Of a stretch of DNA of 64,000 bases, positions 10,829 to 20,143 are shown piece by piece. The translations under genes were made by a program, and so were the position numbers. Under the pieces are notes generated by a model that was not told the DNA's origin, ran no database searches, and was given only the letters and a program-made list of their open reading frames with translations. Location of the stretch: contig NZ_FNDP01000009.1 in assembly GCF_900100545.1 (NCBI RefSeq), positions 59,567-123,566 on the forward strand, in the 5' to 3' direction. How positions within the stretch are numbered: the first letter of the stretch is position 1; every line of letters starts with the position of its first letter. The DNA comes from Pseudobutyrivibrio sp. 49. GTDB taxonomy: Bacteria > Bacillota > Clostridia > Lachnospirales > Lachnospiraceae.

Positions 10829-11746
10829 CTAGAATAATCTTTCTTCACCATGCTTCTTAGCAATATGGTTGAAGAATACAATAAGAATGATTGATACTAC
10901 ACTCTTGAAGATACCAGCTGCTGTACCGATTGAGTAGTCACCCTGGCTGATACCCCATTTCAATACATAGATATCAATTGTCTGTGATACGTTCTGTACA
11001 AGACCATTTCCAAGTAAGTACTGAATTTCGAAACCTGCGTTAAGAACGTTACCAACATTCATAAGTAAAAGAATCATGATTGTAGGCTTGATACCTGGAA
11101 GTGTTACGTGCTTAATCTTTGCCCATCTGCCTGCGCCATCAATAGCTGCTGCTTCATAAAGTGATGGGTCAATTGATGTGATTGCTGCTAAATATATAAT
11201 TGCATTCCAGCCTGTCTCCTTCCAAACATTAGCGAAGGCTACGATTGGCCAGAAGTATTTTTCATGTGCAAAGAAGTTGATTGTCTGATCAATCAAACCA
11301 AAATGAAGTAAAAGTGTATTAATAATACCTGTTCCTGAAAGTGCATCATGAAGGATACCAGTAACGATAATCCATGAAAGGAAGTGAGGAAGATAAGAAA
11401 TTGTCTGAACCACCTTCTTTCCACCCTTGAATGCCATTTCATTTAAAAGGATGGCGAATAAAATTGCCATAAAGAATGTAACTGCCAAGTTGATAACGCC
11501 CATTGCAAGTGTGTTACGAATAACTCTAAGGAATGTTACATCTGAAAATAAATACTGGAACTTTGCAAGTCCAACGAACTCTGAATGTAAAAGACCTGTT
11601 ACTGGCTTATAATTCTGGAATGCCATAAGCCATCCAACAAGTGGTGCATAGTGGAATACTATACCGTAGATAACGATCGCTGCTGCCCAGATGATAAGAA
11701 TTCTCTGGCGCTTAAAATCTGCCATGTTAAAAGCTTTTTTAGTCAT
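10829..11746 (-). CDS. lplB: ABC sugar transporter permease, LplB/MalF type
   Basis: This is the second membrane subunit of the CUT1 importer encoded with the binding protein at 11840-13513. It has about six membrane helices, beginning with one near residues 13-33. The EAA loop EAAAIDGAGRWAKIKHVTLP is present, and the C-terminal FFNHIAKKHGEERLF is typical of LplB. GGGAGG lies just before the ATG. It is separated from the binding-protein gene by 93 bases that contain a GC-rich stem-loop, and from the next permease gene by 12 bases. Confidence 0.93.
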   Translation of the reverse strand: MTKKAFNMADFKRQRILIIWAAAIVIYGIVFHYAPLVGWLMAFQNYKPVTGLLHSEFVGLAKFQYLFSDVTFLRVIRNTLAMGVINLAVTFFMAILFAILLNEMAFKGGKKVVQTISYLPHFLSWIIVTGILHDALSGTGIINTLLLHFGLIDQTINFFAHEKYFWPIVAFANVWKETGWNAIIYLAAITSIDPSLYEAAAIDGAGRWAKIKHVTLPGIKPTIMILLLMNVGNVLNAGFEIQYLLGNGLVQNVSQTIDIYVLKWGISQGDYSIGTAAGIFKSVVSIILIVFFNHIAKKHGEERLF

Positions 11747-11783
11747 AATTACCTCCCAAAAATACTATAAAAAGGTATAAAGA

Positions 11784-11810
11784 TGGCGGGCATTGCGATA
11801 ATGCCCGCCA
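11784..11810 (-). promoter_or_regulatory. intercistronic stem-loop between binding-protein and permease genes
   Basis: TGGCGGGCAT pairs perfectly with ATGCCCGCCA around a seven-base loop. No long T run follows on the minus strand, so it is a poor terminator. Such hairpins after solute-binding-protein genes often protect the upstream mRNA and give more binding protein than permease; that role is inferred here. Confidence 0.75.
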
Positions 11811-11839
11811 AGGGTTTATCTTTTTACCTTAATAATTTT

Positions 11840-13513
11840 TTATTCGTACTTAGCAGCCTCTGCAACTCTTCTCTCGAGCTCTGTCTGCATCTCTGAAATG
11901 AAGTCCTCAGGCTTGCACTCTTCGTAAACCTTCATGTACTCAGCCCATCCCTCTTCGAAATTGTCAGCCATAACAACCTTTGGAAGATACTGGTGCTTAA
12001 TCTCACCCATCTTTGCCCAAGCTGTACCACCTGGTGTAGAAGTTGTCATTGAGCTAGAGAATGTGTACATTGGATACCATGGACCTGGCTTCTCTGTTGT
12101 ACCAAGCATCTCTACATATGTCTTAGCACCATAAGCCTCGAAGCACTTCTTGATTGGCTCTGAAAGACCATCGAAGAATTCCTGCTCCTGTCCATCAGAC
12201 TTCATAGCATTCTTGCCATCACGGCTTGTTCCAGAATACTGTGGGAAGTATGAGTAAGAACATGTATGAGAAGCCTTGTAAGCTGTATCAGAAGCCTGCT
12301 TTCTCATCTCTGGTGTTCTGTAGTATAATCCATCATCACCTACGAGGTAATCTGTTCCTTCAACACCCCAGAATCTTAAATCGTGGATGTCCTGATCAAG
12401 AAGATCATTTACGAACTGAAGTGCGCCCTCAACATCCTTACATGATGTTGTGATAGCAAGACCTGAAGCTACGTTAAGAACTCCGCCTGAGTTGTGCCAC
12501 TGGTTCTTCATTCCCTTCTCAATTGTGATTGGAAGTGGAACGTACTGGCAACCCTGCTCATCAAGACCTGCTGACTTGATTGCATCCTCGCCTGTGTATG
12601 CGAAATCCCACCACTGATCAATCATACCAAGTACACGACCAGAAGAAATCTTAGCGATGTACTCATCATATGTCTGTGTAAATGACTCAGGATCTACGAT
12701 ACCCTTGTGATACTCTTCGTTAAGTTTCTTGAAGTACTTAACAGCTGTATCTGTTGTATTGTAATCGATAATCTGAAGCTTCTCTGGATCAACGATAACT
12801 GAACCATCGTTTGGATATCCATCAAGGAACTCTGGTGCATTCTCTAAGCAGAAGTATCTCCAGTCATCGCAAAGAATTGTGTAAGGGATATTTGCTGTAG
12901 TACCATCAGCCATTGTTGGGTTAGCCTCGTTGTATGCCTCGATAAGATCGAAGTACTCATCCATTGTCTCAATCTTTGGATAACCAGCCCACTCAAGTAC
13001 TCTTGCCTGAATCCAAAATGCCTCGTCGTTGTGTGTACAAGAACGCTCTTCACCGTAGATGTTAGAGAACTGTGGAATCCAGTAGATGTGTCCGTCGCTC
13101 TGACGAAGCTGATCCCATTCCTGCTCTGTAAAGTACTCTTTGATGTTTGGATACTTATCAATATAATCATCAAGTGCTACAAGAGCGCCTGCCTCATACA
13201 TCTGAACTGAACCATTACCAGCTTCTACGAAGTCAGGATATTCCCCACCAGCGATAAGAGTACCAATTGCCTCTTCAGCTGTCTGACCTGTAAGCCATGT
13301 TTCCTTTACTTTGCAACCAGTCTTCTCAGCAATGATCTGCTGGATCTCGTTGTCATCATTGATTTCCGAACCAGGTACTGCAAAGAATGCTGTAAATTCT
13401 TTGATACCATCCTCGTTCACTGCTCCGCCGCTTGCTGCCTGCTTACCGCATCCAGCGAACATGCTTGAGAGCATTGCAGCGCAAAGCACAGCGCTTACAA
13501 TTTTCTTTTTCAT
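11840..13513 (-). CDS. extracellular solute-binding lipoprotein of an oligosaccharide ABC importer
   Basis: This protein should capture oligosaccharides outside the cell and deliver them to the permeases encoded next. The 557 residues begin with a lipoprotein signal peptide ending in a lipobox MFAGCGK, with Cys22 as the likely lipid-attachment site. The body is of the large LplA/YtcQ type (DNEIQQIIAEKTGCKV; aromatic-rich segments). GGAGGG precedes the ATG. It is the first gene of the transcript binding protein, LplB, LplC, GH8, with a promoter candidate just upstream. The GH8 exo-oligoxylanase downstream suggests xylo-oligosaccharides as ligand; the family itself binds many oligosaccharides. 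Confidence 0.9.
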   Translation of the reverse strand: MKKKIVSAVLCAAMLSSMFAGCGKQAASGGAVNEDGIKEFTAFFAVPGSEINDDNEIQQIIAEKTGCKVKETWLTGQTAEEAIGTLIAGGEYPDFVEAGNGSVQMYEAGALVALDDYIDKYPNIKEYFTEQEWDQLRQSDGHIYWIPQFSNIYGEERSCTHNDEAFWIQARVLEWAGYPKIETMDEYFDLIEAYNEANPTMADGTTANIPYTILCDDWRYFCLENAPEFLDGYPNDGSVIVDPEKLQIIDYNTTDTAVKYFKKLNEEYHKGIVDPESFTQTYDEYIAKISSGRVLGMIDQWWDFAYTGEDAIKSAGLDEQGCQYVPLPITIEKGMKNQWHNSGGVLNVASGLAITTSCKDVEGALQFVNDLLDQDIHDLRFWGVEGTDYLVGDDGLYYRTPEMRKQASDTAYKASHTCSYSYFPQYSGTSRDGKNAMKSDGQEQEFFDGLSEPIKKCFEAYGAKTYVEMLGTTEKPGPWYPMYTFSSSMTTSTPGGTAWAKMGEIKHQYLPKVVMADNFEEGWAEYMKVYEECKPEDFISEMQTELERRVAEAAKYE

Positions 13514-13559
13514 AAATAACCCTCCTATGTTTTCCCGGGACCATTGTCCCTTTGCTATG

Positions 13560-13588
13560 ATATTATTCTATGTCAGAATTGTGAACAA
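13560..13588 (-). promoter_or_regulatory. promoter candidate for the xylo-oligosaccharide importer operon
   Basis: On the minus strand TTGTTC (583-588 of this kilobase) is followed after 17 bases by TAATAT (13560-13565). A short GGGAC/GTCCC inverted repeat (13537-13550) lies between this and the ribosome-binding site. It follows the YesN gene's terminator, so the operon has its own start. YesN is the likeliest activator, but no binding site was identified. Confidence 0.55.
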
Positions 13589-13610
13589 AACATCTGATAA
13601 AGTATAGATA

Positions 13611-13645
13611 AAAGGGGGAGAAATTTTAAAATTTCTACCCCCTTT
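13611..13645 (-). terminator. terminator of the xylosidase-YesM-YesN operon
   Basis: GGGGG plus AGAAATTTT pairs with AAAATTTCT plus CCCCC with one bulged base; the minus strand then runs into TTTT. It starts 12 bases after the YesN stop codon. Confidence 0.85.
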
Positions 13646-13656
13646 TTTATAGTTGT

Positions 13657-15237
13657 CTAAAAGTTCTTTTTATATTTTGTAGGTGTGCAACCCATTGCTT
13701 CTATAAACTTATTTACAAAGTAATCTGCGTCCTTATAGCCTACAGATTCTGCCACTTCGTATATTTTCATATCTGTTTTGCGAAGAAGCTTTGCTGCCTC
13801 CTCAATCCTCTTTTTATTTAGGTAATCCTTAAAGGAGCAACCGTACTTCTTTCTGAAAAGCTGACCCAAATAAGCTGAGTTAACATAGTACTTTTCGCTT
13901 AAATCCTTCAGTGTAAGATTTGAAGCGTAGTTCTTCTTAATCTCCTCTTCCACATCACCAAGAACACCTCTTGATACGTTTTTACGAAGCTGAGCAAGAT
14001 ACTCGCCATAAGCGTAAGACATACGGCAAAGGTGAGTTCTTCCACCACGTCTAATACCTTCCTCTGAGGTGGTCTCTGAAATGATACGCAGAATCTCTTC
14101 CTGATTAACCTCGCTGTCCAGCTCACTGGCAAGATGTATAAGCTGGAATAAGAGATAATTGATGTTTAGATTCATCGTAGAACCTGTCACACCTGTCTTT
14201 TGCATTTCCCCGTAGAAATCCTCTACGCATTTACGAATTTCCACATGCTCGCCTCTTTCGATGGCAGTTATCAACGCATCCAGCTGCTTTTTGCAAATAA
14301 TCAGACCGGTCTCTCCAACCTTGTACTCTTCCTCGTAGAAGTAAATATTCTTCTTTTCACGGAAGCCCTGAAGAGAATGAAGCATGTTGGCAGTTCCATA
14401 GGACTTTGAAATATTTCTAATACCTGTAACCGGCTTTCCCACAAGAACTGTGATGGCAAGATTTGTATTTGCCTCCAGATATTCCAGAAAACTGATAAGA
14501 TATTCCTTTGCTGTAAGCTGCAAGCGCTGTGCCATGCTCTCACTGTAAACAAAGCCTATATCATATACCTGCTCACTGTCAGAAATATCTCGAATACAGA
14601 ATATGGAATCATCTTTCAAATAATCGCAGGCTGCCGTATACAGCTTAGCAAGCATTGCCTTTTTATCATCATCGGAAAATTCTTCTGCAGGATTCTGCTC
14701 ATCCAGCTGAATCTCCACATAGCACTTTTCCTCATCTATATTTGTCTTCTGAGATACGTACTCTAAATCATTAACTTCATATTTACCACTGAGAAGATGC
14801 ATAAGAGTACGTTCCATGTATGCCTTCTCTTTTCTTATACCGTCTTTGGTACGGGATGTCTTCGCCTGATTTAAAACAGATACCTTTCTAAGAATAGAAA
14901 GTAACTGATCACTTTCAACAGGCTTTAATATATAATCGGTGCAGTCAAAACGGAGCGCCTCCTGAGCATAGCTGAATTCTGCATAACCGCTAAGGATAAC
15001 AAAATAAATATCCTTAGCAAGCTCAGTTCTGATAGCCTTTAAAAGCTCTACTCCTGTCATAACTGGCATTTTAATATCTGAAATAATCAGATCAACTGGA
15101 TTGTTCGAAACGTAATCATATGCCTCCTTACCATTTGATGCGGTGGTGATATGATAGCCTTCCTTTTCCCAATCCACTAAAAGCTGCAAGCCCTGTAAAA
15201 TAAATGGCTCGTCATCTACTAATAAAACCTCTAACAT
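13657..15237 (-). CDS. AraC-type response regulator, YesN family
   Basis: This is a DNA-binding response regulator that should be phosphorylated by the adjacent YesM-type kinase and activate carbohydrate genes. The receiver domain spans about residues 1-120, with acidic pair DD8-9, phospho-acceptor Asp54 in LIISDIKMP and Lys near 104 (LKPVES). A long middle region of about 270 residues follows. The C-terminal AraC double helix-turn-helix (about 420-526) reads VNSAYLGQLFRKKYGCSFKDY and ends with VGYKDADYFVNKFIEAMGC. The gene starts two bases after the kinase stop codon, so the pair is translationally coupled. Its targets are probably the importer and xylanolytic genes on either side. Confidence 0.93.
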   Translation of the reverse strand: MLEVLLVDDEPFILQGLQLLVDWEKEGYHITTASNGKEAYDYVSNNPVDLIISDIKMPVMTGVELLKAIRTELAKDIYFVILSGYAEFSYAQEALRFDCTDYILKPVESDQLLSILRKVSVLNQAKTSRTKDGIRKEKAYMERTLMHLLSGKYEVNDLEYVSQKTNIDEEKCYVEIQLDEQNPAEEFSDDDKKAMLAKLYTAACDYLKDDSIFCIRDISDSEQVYDIGFVYSESMAQRLQLTAKEYLISFLEYLEANTNLAITVLVGKPVTGIRNISKSYGTANMLHSLQGFREKKNIYFYEEEYKVGETGLIICKKQLDALITAIERGEHVEIRKCVEDFYGEMQKTGVTGSTMNLNINYLLFQLIHLASELDSEVNQEEILRIISETTSEEGIRRGGRTHLCRMSYAYGEYLAQLRKNVSRGVLGDVEEEIKKNYASNLTLKDLSEKYYVNSAYLGQLFRKKYGCSFKDYLNKKRIEEAAKLLRKTDMKIYEVAESVGYKDADYFVNKFIEAMGCTPTKYKKNF

Positions 15238-15239
15238 TA

Positions 15240-16847
15240 CTACAATAACCCCTTTAGATATTTCACTGGAACCATAATCTGTACAAGTGTACCTGTACCT
15301 GGCTCCGAATCAAGGTCAAAGATTGCCTCATCCTCAGACATCATTTTCAGTCTAAGGCAGGCATTAACTATACCCACTCTACCTTTTTCCTTGAGCATTT
15401 CTATATTTGCAAAACGCATTCTGCGAAGAAGATTTTTTTCTTCCTCTTCTTCCATTCCGTTTCCAGTATCCTCAATTTCTAAAATCATAAATTCACCGTC
15501 GGTGGAAATCCTTACAAATATCCATCCTGGCGTGATTTTACTTTCGATTCCATGGATGCATGCGTTTTCTACGAACGTTACTATAGTAAGCTTTGGAATG
15601 AAATATTTCAAGCACTCAGTTTCCACATCGATGTCAAAAGACAGTCTGTCACCGAAGCGATATTTCTGTAATTCCAGATACGCATTTACGAATTCAATTT
15701 CTTTTTCAATGGTAACATTATCCTCATTCCACTCAGTATACTGACGCTGTAGCTTAGCAAGATGCTCCACCATTTTTGACGTCTCAGTTTCCTGTTTCAA
15801 AAGGGAATGCATACGGATACTTTCAAGTGCATTGAACAGGAAATGCGGATTAATCTGACTGTGAAGAGCAAGAAGCTCTGCATTCTTTCTTGCCACAAAG
15901 GATTCCTGTTCCTTCAACTTATTCTGATAAACAGTATTCAAAATACTGCTGACATAAATAGGTAAAACCATATTTACAATAATCAGAAGAAGGAGCTGAT
16001 ACCAGCGGCTCTTAAAAGCCTTCAGGAAAGAATCGTTTCCCGCTAAAACATCCACTGTAAGAATCTGATTGTAGCTCTGAAACTCCTGTGTATAAGCAAT
16101 GTTTTTCAAATCACGTTTCAGACCATAGTCTTTATTTATATTGCTATATTTGCTATTAGACAAGATTACTCTTGTGCTATCGCAAACATAAGCACGATTT
16201 TCAAAATTCAGATTGGCAATATTATCGGAAATCTTTCCGTAGTCTATAATAACAAGCAATATATTCTGAGAAACACTATTATAATAATTTAATTTTTGGA
16301 AATAATAGATAGTCTTTTGAATCTGTCTGTCGGCAGTTTTTCTCCTGCCAAAATAGAGGCCCTTATTTAATTCTGATTCCTCCACATAGGTATACCAGTC
16401 TGTTCCAACAGCTTGATCCAAGCGCTGAAACTCCGCACCATTTGTCACTGTGTCATTATCTATGTAAATGCAAAAATTAAGACCAGACTGGCCCTCTACA
16501 AGCTTAAGAAGAGTGTCATCAAAGAAATCGTGATATGCATTATAGTATTCAAGATTTGTTTTAAACTTTGTGTTTAAAAATCTATCAACATACAGGCTGC
16601 TATAAAGAGCATTGCCCAACTTAGCAGCCTGATCAATTTGATTTTCAAAGGTGTAGGTAATGGCATTAGCCTGATTCTCCATGGTATGCTCTCTTGCTGC
16701 CAGCTCTGCACGATATGCTCCTGAAACAACAAGACCATCAACCGCAAGGATAGGGATGATGACAAACACAATATAGAATGCCATCAGTCTTCTCTTTGAA
16801 GTTGTTTTAGAAATAAATCTCCCGAAATAAGAATCAAATTTTGTCAT
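15240..16847 (-). CDS. sensor histidine kinase, YesM/LytS type
   Basis: This membrane kinase probably senses an extracellular sugar or a loaded binding protein and phosphorylates the YesN-type regulator. A first membrane helix (AFYIVFVIIPILAVDGLVV) and a second near residue 290 flank an extracellular domain of about 240 residues. A HAMP-like linker leads to the His_kinase domain with SQINPHFLFNALESIR, where the His is the phosphorylation site, and then an HATPase domain with ENACIHGI and EDTGNGM motifs. I chose the ATG at 16847, after GGGTGATG; the longest frame would begin 25 bases inside the GH43 gene and has no ribosome-binding site. It sits between GH43 and yesN in one operon. Confidence 0.93.
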   Translation of the reverse strand: MTKFDSYFGRFISKTTSKRRLMAFYIVFVIIPILAVDGLVVSGAYRAELAAREHTMENQANAITYTFENQIDQAAKLGNALYSSLYVDRFLNTKFKTNLEYYNAYHDFFDDTLLKLVEGQSGLNFCIYIDNDTVTNGAEFQRLDQAVGTDWYTYVEESELNKGLYFGRRKTADRQIQKTIYYFQKLNYYNSVSQNILLVIIDYGKISDNIANLNFENRAYVCDSTRVILSNSKYSNINKDYGLKRDLKNIAYTQEFQSYNQILTVDVLAGNDSFLKAFKSRWYQLLLLIIVNMVLPIYVSSILNTVYQNKLKEQESFVARKNAELLALHSQINPHFLFNALESIRMHSLLKQETETSKMVEHLAKLQRQYTEWNEDNVTIEKEIEFVNAYLELQKYRFGDRLSFDIDVETECLKYFIPKLTIVTFVENACIHGIESKITPGWIFVRISTDGEFMILEIEDTGNGMEEEEEKNLLRRMRFANIEMLKEKGRVGIVNACLRLKMMSEDEAIFDLDSEPGTGTLVQIMVPVKYLKGLL

Positions 16848-16864
16848 TAACATCACCCAATAAA

Positions 16865-18415
16865 TTAATTTCTCTCTAAAGTAAGCCATGCGAAATCGCA
16901 GTGGTTGTCGCTTGGCTTACCATTTGAAGAAGTGTACATTCCCACTGTACATCCAACAAATCCGCCTGCTTCTTCTGTGGTGTATGGCAATAAATCGATA
17001 CCCGCTTCAAGAAGAGTGTGCTTACCATTCTCCACAAGATAAGCATCTGCCTTCTGAGCCTTAGCCTGAAGCTCGATTGTAACAACTTCTGCACTAACCT
17101 CAGCTGATGCTGTAACAGTCTCTTCTCCCTTGATAGTCTTGCGAACCTGAAGAACCTTCTTACCACCCTTTAATACTATCTCAAGTGTAAGATGATTAGC
17201 ATGATTCTGGAAAAGCACCAGACCACCACATTCATTTTCATTTGCAGGAGTAAAATCAACTCCAGTATTTACCTTAAATGAATAATCCTTCTGACGCAAT
17301 CCTAAATATGATGGATAGCACATTTCCTCTGCACGCTCTGGACGAGTGAAAAGACGAAGGAAACCAGGACGCTCTGTAAGTGAGTATATGTCCTCGTTTC
17401 TCTTTTCGATACCAACGAGACGCTGGTCTAATTCCTTTGTCCAGAAATGAAGCTCATCACTCCACTCATTTTCTGCTGCAAATGGATGCTCCTCGAAAGG
17501 AAGCTCCACATCATCTTCAAGCTTTCCGATACCTGGATTAATTACTGGCCATCCCTCTTCCCAAACAACCTTTGCAAGGAAGGTCTCACGACCAATGCTA
17601 CAGTGCTTTTCGCATGGACGAGAAGCAAGCATTACTATGTACCAGTTGCCATTTTTATCATCGATTAAATCACCGTGACCAGCATATATTATAGGATAAT
17701 CCTTACCTAAATTTCTATGAGAAAAAATAGGATTTCTTGGGCAGCCCTCAAACCATGCAAATAATTCCTTTGAACGAGCTACTGAAATAGCGTGCTCTGG
17801 GCCTGTACCGCCTTCTGCGTGAAGAAGATAATAATAGCCATCCTTCTTGTAAAGGTGTGGACCCTCTGGCCAAATTACATCCTTAACGGCACCCTTCCAG
17901 ATTGCCATTGACTCGCCTACAAGCTTCATTGTGTTAAGGTCTAATTCCTGTACCCAGATTTCCCAGTCGCCGTTGTAGCGAACGCCCTCTGGATTTGGTC
18001 TTGTTCCTACATAGTAGCATCTGTCATCGTCATCAAAGAAAAGTGATGGGTCGATACCAGGTGCATTCTCACCAAGATAATATGGCTCAGACCATGGACC
18101 AGCTGGGTCCTTTGCCGTTACTACGAAGTTGCCACCGTGGCTTACATTTGTAGTAATCATGTAGAAGGTACCCTTATGCTCGCGAATTGTTGGAGCAAAG
18201 ATACCTCTAGAAATCTCACCGCTTACTGGAAGCTGGCTTTCTCTATCTAGGACATGTCCTATCTGCTCCCAGTGTGCCAAATCCTTGCTGTGGAAAATAG
18301 GAACGCCTGGTGCATAAACAAAGCTTGAACAAACAATATAGTAATCATCCCCTACGCGGCATGCTGAAGGGTCTGGATAAAAGCCTTTAAGTATTGGGTT
18401 GTGTGCGATTGTCAT
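16865..18415 (-). CDS. GH43 beta-xylosidase/alpha-L-arabinofuranosidase
   Basis: GH43 enzymes remove xylose or arabinose from xylan fragments with inversion. The 516-residue protein has the five-bladed propeller in about residues 1-310 and a concanavalin-like C-terminal domain (about 320-510) as in beta-xylosidases of this family. The three catalytic acidic residues are visible: Asp15 in GFYPDPS, Asp122 in GIDPSLF and Glu184 in WPEGPHL. There is no signal peptide, so it is cytoplasmic. AGGAGA lies eight bases before the ATG. It begins 12 bases after the esterase gene and precedes the YesM gene. Xylosidase against arabinosidase preference cannot be decided from sequence. Confidence 0.93.
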   Translation of the reverse strand: MTIAHNPILKGFYPDPSACRVGDDYYIVCSSFVYAPGVPIFHSKDLAHWEQIGHVLDRESQLPVSGEISRGIFAPTIREHKGTFYMITTNVSHGGNFVVTAKDPAGPWSEPYYLGENAPGIDPSLFFDDDDRCYYVGTRPNPEGVRYNGDWEIWVQELDLNTMKLVGESMAIWKGAVKDVIWPEGPHLYKKDGYYYLLHAEGGTGPEHAISVARSKELFAWFEGCPRNPIFSHRNLGKDYPIIYAGHGDLIDDKNGNWYIVMLASRPCEKHCSIGRETFLAKVVWEEGWPVINPGIGKLEDDVELPFEEHPFAAENEWSDELHFWTKELDQRLVGIEKRNEDIYSLTERPGFLRLFTRPERAEEMCYPSYLGLRQKDYSFKVNTGVDFTPANENECGGLVLFQNHANHLTLEIVLKGGKKVLQVRKTIKGEETVTASAEVSAEVVTIELQAKAQKADAYLVENGKHTLLEAGIDLLPYTTEEAGGFVGCTVGMYTSSNGKPSDNHCDFAWLTLERN

Positions 18416-18427
18416 TTCATTATTCTC

Positions 18428-20131
18428 CTATTTTACTAATCCAAATCCTAAAATTGTAAACTTGTTTCTTATGTCATCCTTATCAACTTCAACTCGTACG
18501 TGATGTTTAGCTGTTACGTTTTCGTCGATGATGATGAGTGGATTGCAGTGGCACCAACGGTTTACGTACGGATCAAGGTCACGTACGAATTTATCATCTA
18601 CATAAACCTTTGCTGTGGCTGCATCAACCTCTCCTGAATCCTTCATTACGATTACAAGAGCCTTGCACTCTACATCCATCTCGAAAGGATCGCTACTGCC
18701 CTTTGCGCCATCATACATCCAGTTGTATGGGAACTCTCCTGTGAGATTTAAATCTAAATCCATCTCCACTGACTGAAGGACTTCATCCGTATATACGAAT
18801 CCGCCAGGTTGTACACTAACTAGGCCTGTGTTGTCTTTTTTATCCACAAGAATAACGTCATCAAATGTATTTCCAATTGCTGGTGCTTCATCCATGCGTG
18901 GATCATAGCTATCTGGTGTCTCGCCTGAGATTGCCTTTTCCATAATGTTGATAAGGCAGTCTGCCATAATTGTGTGTCCTAGATTTGTTGGGTGGAACAT
19001 GTCATAGAAATACTGGTGCTTTGTAAGAAGTCTCTTGTCTCTGTCGTAGAACTGAGGAACAACAGCATCCTTTACACTTGCCATTGGCAAATCATATCTG
19101 AAGCCTACAGGAGAAAGTCTGTCCTGAAGGTTGTAATCATCAGAGAATACTGAGAACATAAGCATAACTGCAGGCTGGCTTGGAAGCTTAAGCGCACGTC
19201 TAACCAAGCTTTCGAAGCAATTTCCCTTTGTCTCATCACCCTCATCATTTACTGCAAATTCAACAACTAAAAGATCTGGCTCAACTGTGCCATCGCGAAG
19301 CACATCTCTGTCAAAACGAATCATACCAAGCTCTGAAGGTGTTCCGCCTACACCAGCCTTTACGAAGTGAATGTTGTCTCCTCCACCCATAAGCTTTTTG
19401 AAGCCAAGGAAAGACTTATATGCATAGCACTCTGTGTTGATAGGTGTAGCACCTGCACCCTGTGTGATAGAACCACCGATGTAGCAGATGTTGACATCCT
19501 CGCCAGCCTTTGCCTTATTTACAACATCAACAAGACGCTTTGTATTTCCAAGGTTGACAAGGGAACGGTCAATCATTTCCTTGTACTCTGGTGAAGCTGT
19601 ATCAACGGGCTTTTCCTCAAGCTGAGGTGGTGCCTCAAAACCATCATTTAAGAAGAATCTTACAGAAAGGAAAGCCTTCTCCTCTGGTGCATCTGTGTGA
19701 ACACGAATCTGTCCTGGTACATCATCATCCTCTGTCCAGTCTATATCAGAAAGGTAAATTCTCTCCTCCTTTGAATTCGTATTTACGTTAGCAATAAGAT
19801 TGGCACCGCCACCATATAAATCCTTCTTGCCATACATCTGAAAAACGAACTCGGCCTGCTTGTCCTTATCTTCCATTTCAACAGAAACACCTACTGAATG
19901 AACCAGCTTTTTAAAGCCATCTACTGTTTCCATAAGCTTTAAAATGTGCTCATCTGTAACGTTTCCTGTGAAGGTGGCGCTGCTGATAAGGCGTCCATCA
20001 CTCTGGTAGAGGAAGGAAACACCCTTACCTTCCTCGTCAGACTGTGTAAAAAGCTCTTTGTCCTTTATAATGTAAAAAAATGGTCGATTCTTTTCTGGGT
20101 CTGTTGGTGCCTTTGCAATTTGCATTTCCAT
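18428..20131 (-). CDS. SGNH/GDSL-type esterase, probably acetyl-xylan or acetyl-oligosaccharide esterase
   Basis: This enzyme probably removes acetyl groups from imported xylo-oligosaccharides so that the glycosidases can act. Residues 1-190 form an N-terminal region of unclear fold. The SGNH hydrolase core starts at about 200 with ICYIGGSITQGAG, where Ser221 is the nucleophile. It continues with block III LLVVEFAVNDEG and ends with the catalytic Asp-x-x-His in DMFHPTNLGH. A C-terminal beta-rich domain (about 430-567) follows. There is no signal peptide. AGGAGG is eight bases before the ATG. It lies 12 bases after the GH3 gene and 12 before GH43, in one operon. The substrate is inferred from context. 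Confidence 0.85.
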   Translation of the reverse strand: MEMQIAKAPTDPEKNRPFFYIIKDKELFTQSDEEGKGVSFLYQSDGRLISSATFTGNVTDEHILKLMETVDGFKKLVHSVGVSVEMEDKDKQAEFVFQMYGKKDLYGGGANLIANVNTNSKEERIYLSDIDWTEDDDVPGQIRVHTDAPEEKAFLSVRFFLNDGFEAPPQLEEKPVDTASPEYKEMIDRSLVNLGNTKRLVDVVNKAKAGEDVNICYIGGSITQGAGATPINTECYAYKSFLGFKKLMGGGDNIHFVKAGVGGTPSELGMIRFDRDVLRDGTVEPDLLVVEFAVNDEGDETKGNCFESLVRRALKLPSQPAVMLMFSVFSDDYNLQDRLSPVGFRYDLPMASVKDAVVPQFYDRDKRLLTKHQYFYDMFHPTNLGHTIMADCLINIMEKAISGETPDSYDPRMDEAPAIGNTFDDVILVDKKDNTGLVSVQPGGFVYTDEVLQSVEMDLDLNLTGEFPYNWMYDGAKGSSDPFEMDVECKALVIVMKDSGEVDAATAKVYVDDKFVRDLDPYVNRWCHCNPLIIIDENVTAKHHVRVEVDKDDIRNKFTILGFGLVK

Positions 20132-20143
20132 TACATTATCCTC

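Noticed and set aside
15545..15565. A GGATGCATG match to the repeat arm in the YesM-type gene
   Set aside because: It lies in coding sequence, has no partner arm and is expected by chance.
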